This document shows, piece by piece, positions 53,149 through 61,000 of a stretch of DNA of 64,000 bases. A program made the translations under genes and the position numbers. Origin of the DNA: Desulfomonile tiedjei (GTDB lineage Bacteria; Desulfobacterota; Desulfomonilia; Desulfomonilales; Desulfomonilaceae); NCBI GenBank assembly GCA_016212925.1, contig JACRDF010000003.1, positions 248,001 to 312,000 on the forward strand. The letters are read 5' to 3'. The notes beneath the pieces are model-generated. The model had not been told where the DNA came from. It made no database searches and saw only the letters and a list, made by a program, of their open reading frames with translations. Every line of letters begins with the position of its first letter. Within the stretch, counting starts at the first letter, position 1.

Positions 53149-53646
53149 ATGGCCGAACAACAAACGAGCAGAAACTTAAATGCGCGGGAAGCCGTGGAAG
53201 CCATCCGGGGTGAGTTATCGAATGTAGAGCTGATGCAACGGTTCAAAATCTCCGCTAAAGGTTTTGCCGACCTTCTCACGCAGCTTTTTGAGAACAAACT
53301 CATCAGCGAGGAAGACCTGGCCAGTCGCGGTATACGCTTCAGGGTCGTGAAAAAGGAAGCGACGGCCGAGCCCATTCCCGAGCCGATTCCCGAACCTATT
53401 CCCAAGCCTATTCCCAAGCTTAAACCCCTAAAGACACCGCAAACGATCGAGCATGATGAGGAATTCCTCGATACTGTGGAATTGACCGAGATGCTCTCGT
53501 TCAAGCCTGGTGAAATAGAGGCCCCACCGAAGAAAATTGAGCCGCCACCCTCACCACCGCCAGCACCCCAAGAGAACAAGGAGAAGCAAGCGCCTGCGAA
53601 AAAAGGCAAGTTCAGGCTGTCCAACCTCTTCAAGAAAGACAAGTAG
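53149..53646 (+). CDS. Helical-domain protein with EPIP/KPIP proline repeat (165 aa)
   Basis: Start ATG 53149, with GAGG upstream. An earlier frame from 53107 begins with TTG and lacks a site. Residues about 10-60 form a winged-helix-like part (AREAVEAIRGELSNVELMQR, FADLLTQLFENKLISEEDL). A proline-dipeptide rod of five units follows (EPIPEPIPEPIPKPIPK). Then comes an acidic linker, a PPPSPPPAP stretch and a basic tail (KGKFRLSNLFKKDK). It is cytoplasmic; the ELM-QRFKIS pattern suggests a DNA- or protein-binding fold, unproven. Confidence 0.6.
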   Translation: MAEQQTSRNLNAREAVEAIRGELSNVELMQRFKISAKGFADLLTQLFENKLISEEDLASRGIRFRVVKKEATAEPIPEPIPEPIPKPIPKLKPLKTPQTIEHDEEFLDTVELTEMLSFKPGEIEAPPKKIEPPPSPPPAPQENKEKQAPAKKGKFRLSNLFKKDK

Positions 53647-53686
53647 AGGCTTACCCAATCAAGTTGGGGGAGCGGACCATCGCTCT

Positions 53687-54109
53687 TTATGTGAAGGCTA
53701 TATCTTTTCCGGTTCGGTAGGCCAATGCCTGAGCGGTGGCAATAAGTCTGCCCCCGTCTTTTTCACGGACATCGCAGTAGTACGATGCTGTACGCTTTGT
53801 TCGGTTCAGTTCTTTCGCACGCGCTTCGAGGACTGTATTCGGCTTGGGCGCAGCCATGTACGTAATGCTGACGTTCAGGGCCACGGACCAGATCCCGTGA
53901 CTATTGGCAGCCAGTTGAAAGGCCTCGTCGATGACGGAAAACAACGCGCCGCCATGAGTGGCTCCGAAGATGTTTTCCAGGTCCGGGTGAACCGTCATGC
54001 GAACCAACGAGCACCCCTCTTCGATTTCAACAGCCTCAAATCCTAGTAGTTTTCCGTAAGGTCCCAACAGGGACCGACGCACCAAATCATCACACAGTTT
54101 CTGGTCCAT
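53687..54109 (-). CDS. PaaI-family hotdog thioesterase
   Basis: 140 residues. Hotdog signature DLENIFGATHGGALFSVIDEA, then SVALNVSITYMAAPKPNTVL. The HGG loop is typical of PaaI-type phenylacetyl-CoA or general acyl-CoA thioesterases. The first 20 bases overlap the end of the upstream DUF502 gene, so the two are one operon. ATG 54109. Confidence 0.87.
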   Translation of the reverse strand: MDQKLCDDLVRRSLLGPYGKLLGFEAVEIEEGCSLVRMTVHPDLENIFGATHGGALFSVIDEAFQLAANSHGIWSVALNVSITYMAAPKPNTVLEARAKELNRTKRTASYYCDVREKDGGRLIATAQALAYRTGKDIAFT

Positions 54110-54761
54110 CTTGCACCTTTTTCACAGGAACGGGCTGAACCGGAGGTCGCAGAACCTGCGAGCCCAGGAGGCCCAGAGACATCAACACTTTTGCCAGATC
54201 CTCCACGGCCATGTCCAGCAATTCGAAATCTTCCACCGGCACAAACACGTTGAACCCGGTGGCCGGGATCGGCGAGTTCGGAACAAAGAGCAAGAAGTAT
54301 TCCCGACCGTCGGGCATTAGATAACGCTGACGGGAGGTCAGCAGGCCAAGCATCTTCACATTGCCCATTCGGATCTGACCGACTCCGCCAAAACGATCCA
54401 GGCCACCTTGGCCCTTTTGGCCAAATATTTCCACCATTTGACCCACAGTGGCGTATATCTTGCCGAACAAAGGAATCCTGGCGAACGTGCGATCCACGGC
54501 TCGGTGAAGTCGTGACACCGTGGCGCGGTTCACAAGGAACCCGAGAAGGATTATCAGTAGCACGACCACCAAGTACCCGACGATGTATCCGGAGTACTTG
54601 TATTGGGTCCCCGAAATGGTAACGAGGAACGCTCCGAAGGTGCTGCTGGGCCCCACGTATGCATCCGTGATCCTGACTAGCCAGCTCACCAGGAACACAG
54701 TGACCGCAAACGGGAGCAGCGTAGCAACTCCGGTGAAAAAGAAACGCAACATGGTTTGCAT
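54090..54761 (-). CDS. DUF502 membrane protein
   Basis: 223 residues. Two helices: about 3-28 (LRFFFTGVATLLPFAVTVFL) and 55-78 (SGYIVGYLVVVLLIILLGFL). The DUF502 core follows: RIPLFGKIYATVGQMVEIFG, GREYFLLFVPNSPIPATGFN and VFVPVEDFELLDMAVEDLAK. DUF502 proteins are widespread inner-membrane proteins of unknown function. Start ATG 54761. Followed by the thioesterase gene, overlapping by 20 bases. Confidence 0.88.
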   Translation of the reverse strand: MQTMLRFFFTGVATLLPFAVTVFLVSWLVRITDAYVGPSSTFGAFLVTISGTQYKYSGYIVGYLVVVLLIILLGFLVNRATVSRLHRAVDRTFARIPLFGKIYATVGQMVEIFGQKGQGGLDRFGGVGQIRMGNVKMLGLLTSRQRYLMPDGREYFLLFVPNSPIPATGFNVFVPVEDFELLDMAVEDLAKVLMSLGLLGSQVLRPPVQPVPVKKVQDGPETV

Positions 54762-54879
54762 GTGTAACTCTCCGAAACGCTTCGGTCTGCACGGTCGCCA
54801 AGTTCGAGCGGAGCCTGTTCCTTGTCCTTTGAAGGTTCGACCGCTTACGACCGGCTTGTCACGGTCCTTGGAACTTGCC

Positions 54880-54907
54880 TTGAAAAAGTTTTATTAGACG
54901 CTATCAT
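54880..54907 (+). promoter_or_regulatory. Candidate promoter of an intergenic RNA
   Basis: TTGAAA at 54880-54885, 16-base spacer, TATCAT at 54902-54907. Confidence 0.4.
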
Positions 54908-54913
54908 TTTGAG

Positions 54914-55004
54914 GACTCGTGCGTTAGAATAAATGAGCATCTTTGTGCGACCCCGTCAGGTAACGGCATGGATTAACCCGTAAGCCCGTCTGATGGGTTT
55001 TTTA
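54914..55004 (+). ncRNA. Candidate small RNA (~90 nt) with intrinsic terminator
   Basis: From the predicted start about 7 bases after the -10, the transcript would run to a terminator with a 7-bp stem AACCCGT / ATGGGTT (54975-54981 and 54993-54999, one G-U pair), an 11-base loop and TTTTTTATTTT. A CCGT/ACGG hairpin lies inside. Both neighbouring genes are on the other strand and no gene follows on this strand. It did not match SRP RNA or riboswitches I know. Confidence 0.35.
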
Positions 55005-55234
55005 TTTTGAGTATGGTCGCGAGAAAGCACCGCTGTGTTTTGCGATCCCGACTGGATGTATCGAGGGTTCTTCCTAATGAAGGGCAACGGTTGGGTACGA
55101 AATCATACACTTTGACTAAACTGGCCGGGCCGATTGTCTCAAGGTCTTTTCAAGCTGCCTTTCAATGACTTCGGTATGGCGGGCGCTAAAAGCGATAATG
55201 ATCTTTTTCGGACTGGCTATGTAATGCGGGACCG
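55005..55234. other. Intergenic stretch, nothing identified
   Basis: No gene, strong palindrome or promoter seen between the candidate RNA and the radical SAM gene stop. Confidence 0.5.
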
Positions 55235-56797
55235 TCACGCGCGGCCGTCGCCATAGGCCTTTTCCGGAATCAACGCCTTCGCGACCGGCCTGCCGTTGGA
55301 TCCCTGCCTCTTCAGCGATTCCCGCAACATGCCGGGTATGTCATGGGGGCGATACATAAAGCGTATCCCGGTGCGCAACCCGAAATGATTTGCTGCCCTG
55401 AAGTACCGCCAATACGGCCTGGGCAATCCCAGCATCTTGAACACCATAGCGGCTGGTTTGGAGAACACAAGCACTCTCTCATCAAATCCGAGGTAAACCT
55501 CAGGACAGGCTGAAGCCGCGTCAATCATCTGATGCACGGCACGATCCAGATCCAGGTCCTCAGAAAGGTACCAGAGGGTCTCCAGCGGGTCGGCTTGAGG
55601 CGGAATAAGGCCTTCAGCCAAGGCGATGTCCCACAGTTTCGTGTTGGGATAAATACGCACGCCGATAAAAAAATGGGCGATGTTCGTAACAGGGCGCCTT
55701 TGTTTTTGCAGGTATTTCAGGGCAAAGTCGAGCGATTCCTGGAGCGTATCGTTGTTTTCGCCGGGGCCCCCGATCATGAAAAACCACCAGGCGGCAAACG
55801 AGGTCTTGTTTATGGCCTCGGCCGCGTGGATCACGTCGTCTCTACTGAAGCCCTTTCTGTAGCTTCGAAGCATTTTGTCCGACACCGATTCCGGAGTGAC
55901 CATGAAAGATCTGAAGCCGGCTTTCCACATAAGGTCCAGGTACGATTTGTCCAACGGCGGGTGAACGCCCATGGCCGTGAATTCGGCCTTCCACGGTCTG
56001 CGAATTATCTCCTCCATGATGGCTGCTGAATGTTCCATTGGATCGTTGAACACCGCATCAACGAACTCGAACGTGGTAGGATGATACTTGAAGAGCGCTT
56101 CTTCGATCTCATCAACCACTTCGTCAGGCGAGCGGAGCCTCAGCCGGTTCCCTTCAAGGGCTTGATTGTAGGTGCAGTAAATACATTGCTGCCTGCATCC
56201 TCTTTTCGTTTGGATATTGTAACTGCTTCCTATTCTCTGGTAAGGCCTTATATCTATCCACTTGCCCAGATCTGCGGTCCCGCCCCTGAATTCCGTCTGT
56301 CTCGGTGGAGTGAGATTAAACTTTCCCCCGTTCATCATGCCGACGCCAGGAATTTTTTCGGGGGCTTCCTTATTCTCGATTGCTGTTAGAAGCCGCACGA
56401 AGCTCTCTTCACCATCGGCCACGATGATATAGTCAGCGCCCAGCAGATTCAAAACCTGTTCAGGCATGAGGCTGGCGCCGGACCCTCCCACTACAAGTGG
56501 GACAGACGTAATCTCTCGAATATACCCGGTTAGTTGGCGAATTGCCGGTAGATACGAAATCGGGTGCAGCATATTCACATTGTCGATGTTTCTAATAGAA
56601 AGCCCTATCACCTGTGGGGCGAATGAACGGACAGCGTGAGAAAGTTCTTGGTGAGTATGGTTTCCCGTAAAGCAGAGGTCCACCACCTTGACCTCGTGTC
56701 CCGCGGCTTCGGTGGCCGACGCTACATAGCACAATCCCAGCGGCGGTGCGGCCAGGAGATCAACTTTTCGGTTGCTGTTTATGAGCAATACACGCAA
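55235..56797 (-). CDS. B12-binding-domain-type radical SAM protein
   Basis: 520 residues. Residues 1-140 form a Rossmann-like cobalamin-binding-type domain (VLLINSNRKVDLLAAPPLGL, FAPQVIGLSIRNIDNV, PLVVGGSGASLMPEQVL) without a DxHxxG His. The radical SAM cluster is C201-RQQ-C205-IY-C208 (TKRGCRQQCIYCTY), then FVDAVFNDPMEHS and MIGGPGENNDTLQ. The C-terminal 130 residues are unique. The family includes methylases, cyclases and P-methylases. It is encoded after the PPTase on the same strand and is a candidate tailoring enzyme for the polyketide product, by position only. Confidence 0.88.
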   Translation of the reverse strand: MRVLLINSNRKVDLLAAPPLGLCYVASATEAAGHEVKVVDLCFTGNHTHQELSHAVRSFAPQVIGLSIRNIDNVNMLHPISYLPAIRQLTGYIREITSVPLVVGGSGASLMPEQVLNLLGADYIIVADGEESFVRLLTAIENKEAPEKIPGVGMMNGGKFNLTPPRQTEFRGGTADLGKWIDIRPYQRIGSSYNIQTKRGCRQQCIYCTYNQALEGNRLRLRSPDEVVDEIEEALFKYHPTTFEFVDAVFNDPMEHSAAIMEEIIRRPWKAEFTAMGVHPPLDKSYLDLMWKAGFRSFMVTPESVSDKMLRSYRKGFSRDDVIHAAEAINKTSFAAWWFFMIGGPGENNDTLQESLDFALKYLQKQRRPVTNIAHFFIGVRIYPNTKLWDIALAEGLIPPQADPLETLWYLSEDLDLDRAVHQMIDAASACPEVYLGFDERVLVFSKPAAMVFKMLGLPRPYWRYFRAANHFGLRTGIRFMYRPHDIPGMLRESLKRQGSNGRPVAKALIPEKAYGDGRA

Positions 56798-57106
56798 TTG
56801 TGCGCCCTCTTACGGCTAGTACAACATTCTTCAAGGATTAGAGGCTCAATTTCTACGTATGAGCGGTTTCTCAATGATCCGGGGCCGCGAGCATCGAGAA
56901 AACATCTTTCAAAACAGCGTCACAGTGTGCACCACTGAGGTTGCGTCTTCCGATTCGCGAAACCCTTTGCAGGCTGACACAAGGCCTATTTTCGGTACTG
57001 AAAATTAAGACTTGCCCCGGTTGCAGCCACACACCGTATAAGCCCCGTGCTCGTGTCACTGTTTAGCACAATTATAAGGACATAGACAACTAAACCTCTA
57101 ACTTGT
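56798..57106. other. Intergenic region between PPTase and radical SAM genes
   Basis: 309 bases. On the minus strand a TATAAT box lies at 57071-57076 (reading ATTATA on the given strand), but no -35 match was found. No gene was seen. Confidence 0.35.
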
Positions 57107-57820
57107 TCAGCAACGGGCATTCCTGTCCATCGCAGCGATGGACGCCCAAAGCTTCTCGAACCTGAAGCTAATCACATCCATTTGACATCCGCCGTACAAG
57201 GCAATCCTCTCCTGACTTCTATCGGAGAGTCTTAGTCGAAGGAGCGAATGATCACGTTCCACGATCAACGGGGTAGCTGTCACTTCGAGCGGCGAAAACA
57301 GATGAAAAGCACAGCCAATGGCTTTGACGTAAGCCTCTTTCGCGGACCAGACCAGGGCCGCGGATTCGGCGCGATCCCCTTTGGTTTTCTTAAGCGGCAA
57401 CTCCAGTTCATGGCCGTTAAACACCTTGTGAAACGGGTAGTCTCCTCGGAATTCTTCCGCTCGTGCCGCATCGATCCCCACGTCCGATTCGTGTCCTGCC
57501 ATGGCCGCCCAAGTCATTCCACCGCAATGGCTGAAAGAGATGCTTGGTGCAAGTGCATCGTTGAGCAGCAGACGGGGTTTTCCCATCCTGTCGAAAACTA
57601 TGTCAATGGAATATGGAACTTCGGCCGGTCTCGCTTTCGTGCCATACCTTATGCCCTGAAAATCCCTCAATAGGACCGACAGAAGCCGAGACTTGTTTTC
57701 CTTTTTGGATTCCGAAGCATTCGGGGAGGGTTTCGTGTTCGCGCAGGTCCATAAAACGGGCCTGCCTTGAACAGTCAGCTTACGGACATTTATCCTCGCC
57801 GGTTCAGGCCCATCGGACAT
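57107..57820 (-). CDS. 4'-phosphopantetheinyl transferase (Sfp type)
   Basis: 237 residues from ATG 57820. Motifs of the Sfp/AcpT superfamily are SISFSHCGGMTWAAMAGHES, DVGIDAARAEEF (the Mg-binding Asp), and WSAKEAYVKAIGCAFHLF (the W-x-KEA-x-K motif). It transfers phosphopantetheine from CoA to a carrier-protein Ser. It lies about 196 bases after the PKS stop and is the natural activator of the PKS carrier domain. An alternative ATG at 57961 would add 47 residues that cross a palindrome, so it is not preferred. Confidence 0.88.
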   Translation of the reverse strand: MSDGPEPARINVRKLTVQGRPVLWTCANTKPSPNASESKKENKSRLLSVLLRDFQGIRYGTKARPAEVPYSIDIVFDRMGKPRLLLNDALAPSISFSHCGGMTWAAMAGHESDVGIDAARAEEFRGDYPFHKVFNGHELELPLKKTKGDRAESAALVWSAKEAYVKAIGCAFHLFSPLEVTATPLIVERDHSLLRLRLSDRSQERIALYGGCQMDVISFRFEKLWASIAAMDRNARC

Positions 57821-57899
57821 CCGCGTTTCTTGCACGCCAAAAGAGGCCGCGCCGGATCGATTGCAATTCGAGGCTTCAGTCGCGGACGTATGATGGGGT

Positions 57900-57923
57900 A
57901 GGGGCACGGCATGCCGTACCCCT
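57900..57923. repeat. 24-bp palindrome (GGGGCACGGCATGCCGTACC)
   Basis: AGGGGCACGGCATGCCGTAC then CCCT: near-perfect palindrome with one mismatched pair, located between PKS and PPTase genes. Confidence 0.6.
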
Positions 57924-58016
57924 GCTGATCCATATTGGCTCTGTGTTTGTTCCGATTTCAATTGTGCGACCTATACACTCCGCGAAGCCCGATAGTATTC
58001 AGCGCAATGCCAATCG

Positions 58017-61000
58017 TCACTTGGAGAACCACCGCATCATTATGTCCTTGGCATTCATCAGCACTCTTCCGGTTTCGTCCAACGCCCGAGCATTCCAGGT
58101 AATCCCCTTTTCATCACTGCTCTTCATACGCGCTTCCAAGGTAATTTCCTCACCTGCGGCGCACTTTCTGAAGAACATCATCTCCCCGATCCGATAGGGA
58201 ATCATGGAGCGGGGTTCGTCGGGGTCCCGCATGGCAATGTAGAAATTCACGACCTGCATCAGCGCTTCCAGCAGGTAAGGCGAGTACTGGTAACGGGACC
58301 TGAGAGGCGGGGCAAAGTCCGTGCCTTGCTTGTAGATGATTCGTCCTCGAATGGCCCCGGCGGACGTGCCGTCCAGGTCTTCGATCACGCGATACCGATC
58401 CTGCATGTCAGTACGATTCTGGTACCACTCAAGAGCTTCATCGTGATCCATGGGACGGCTTTCCAGCTCTTCCGGCTTGACCGGAAAACCCGGAAGGTCT
58501 TCTGCAGGAATTGCGTGATAGCTCGCAAGCATTACGATGGCCTTGAAATTGGACTGGAGGCGATCCATGATCCGCCCTGACGGCGAGATCTCTCTCGTTG
58601 AGAGTGTCACTTCGCACTGAACTCCGTTCACGCCGCTGCTTACCCGGCGGCAGGAGACCTCGGAGGGTCTGGTGGTTCCTGCAGGGCACTCTATGATGTC
58701 GAGGAACCGGGCTTCACGAACACCCCGGACACGGAGGTGCGGATAGAGGATTCTGCAAGCCTCCATGAAAGTTTCCAGGGCCATGATTGCAGACACCAGC
58801 GGATGTTTCAGGAACTTAAAAGGTTTGTGGTCCGCGATCCACAGGTCCCTGGTCTGAGAAAAACTGCGGGTCGCCTCCAACTCACCGTTCAGCAAATCCA
58901 TGCGTGAGACGGAATCAATCATGGGGAAATCTTCGTTCCTGAACATCACTGCCCCTGCATGGATCTTTCCGGCAGGAGCCACCGGTTCATCCATTTCAAG
59001 ACGCACTTGGCTCAAATCCGGCAGTGATCTCATGAACAGGACCCAGACGTCCTCGGGTGGCGCGACGAAGAGTTCCCTGCAAAACAGCTCGCCAAGCTCG
59101 TCCACATGTACGTAGGCAGCGTTCATCCTCTTCATCAGGACCTTGATTTCCGGATCTTCAGCCATTCCCGCTCCTTCGATGGGCGGGAGCATCATGGCTT
59201 TGAATCGGACTTCCTCATGGGCGGAACGTAGGTGAGATACTAACGCGGACATGATGCGGTTCCCCGCGGCGTAATTCGCCTGGCCGGGATTCCCTTGAAC
59301 GGAGGCCGCTGACGACAGGCACGTAAAAAACTTTAAGCCGGCCTTGCTGGCGGCGCTGAAAAGGTTCCACGCACCCAGAAACTTGACATTTACCACAGCG
59401 GAAAAATCCACCGGAGTCATCTGCTTGATAAAACCATCCCGCAAGACACCGGCGCCGTGCACAATGCCGTCAATCTTTCCGTATCGCTTCACTATTTCGT
59501 CGACAACAGCGCGGGTCTTTTCCGGGTCTGCAACGTCGCAACTGAAATAAGACGCCTCCGCACCGGCAGAGCGCAGTTCTTCCACGTTACGCACTATGTC
59601 CACTGCTCTGGCAATCTTTGAGATCTCGGCTAGCCGCTGTTTGCCCGACATGCTCGGCTTCTTGGATGAAACCAGCTTTTCCGCGATCTCCCCCGAATCG
59701 CCACTTTCCGCAATCAACTTGCGGAAGTTGATATCAGGGTCAAGTTCCGTTCTCCCGAGAAAAACCATCTTGCACCCGAACGGTGCCAGGCTCCTGGCCA
59801 GAAACGGAGTTATACCGGAGCCGCCACCGGAAAAAACCACCACATCACCGGGAGATAGCTGAAGTCCCGGAGCATCGTGGAACGAACAGGGCTGAACGCG
59901 GCCTTCCGTTGTATAAGCTTTTCCGTCTCGGTATATGGTCTCAATGGGCTTTCGGCTCCGATCCAAGGAACCACGGATTGCATCTCGCAGGTCGGTGTTT
60001 GCGTCCAGGCGGACCGTTCGGAATTGCACGGAAGCGAACTCGAGAGCCGCGCTCAGGAACATGCCTACCATGCCTTGAGCGAGCACTCCGGCTGTGCCCG
60101 CGTTCCCTTGGCTCTTATGAATCATCAGCACGAATTTCTTCGCCGGAGTATCCAGGAACGCTTTAAGGACAGAGAAGAACCCTTCGAGAACGGCTGAGGC
60201 CGTCTCCATGCCGTCCAGGTATTTCTCCACAGCGTCGTCCAATATGATCACAATTCCGGAGAGAGATTGCAGTTCCTGAAGGAGACCCACGGCATCCGCG
60301 GCGCCTTTGTGGGTTCGAAGGTCAAACCTGGCTTCCTCGGACTCCGATGAAACATCCATGAAGGCCATGGGCGCAATGCTAATCCCATAGTCTCGCCGGA
60401 AAATGCCGCCGACCTCTTGTCTCAGTCCCGTGCCACCCTCTGCCGCCAGGACCGCGACGGTATCCATCAGATCGAGTTCAACCGGCTGGGAGTCTCCCGG
60501 CTCCAGAGGCGCCTCGGTGAAAACAACCCTTTTCAGGGTTTGGTTCTCCTCAGCGGGTTCAATCATCCGGGCAGGCTCTGTCTGGGCACTGCCGGCCGGC
60601 GGTTGGGCAGGTGCGACTTTCTTGCACGCTTGCCTCGAAAGAACCGCTAGAATACGGTCAGAGATGTCCTGTATCGTCCGGGCATCCATAAATTCCTCAA
60701 GGTCTATTTTGATGTGGAAGTGCCCCTCTACAGCGTCTATGATGACCGGAAGCCTGCTGGAGCGGATGGAAAGGTCTTCTCTCAGATCCATTTCGGGCTC
60801 TATCTCATCTCTTTCGTACCCGGTTGCATCCATGATGATGCCTATCACCGCCTCGGTGATGTCCTCCGCGCCGGTTGATTCCGGTGTCGCGACCTGGTCG
60901 GTCTGGGGAAGCGCGGCAATTGGGACCGCCACAGCCTGTTGAACGGTCGGGACAACCTGTGAGGAAGGCGGTAAAGAGACAACGGGACCCGAGTCAACAC

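Noticed and set aside
54914-55004. 4.5S/SRP RNA
   Set aside because: Length is right, but the conserved GGAAGGAAGCAGCC-type core is absent.
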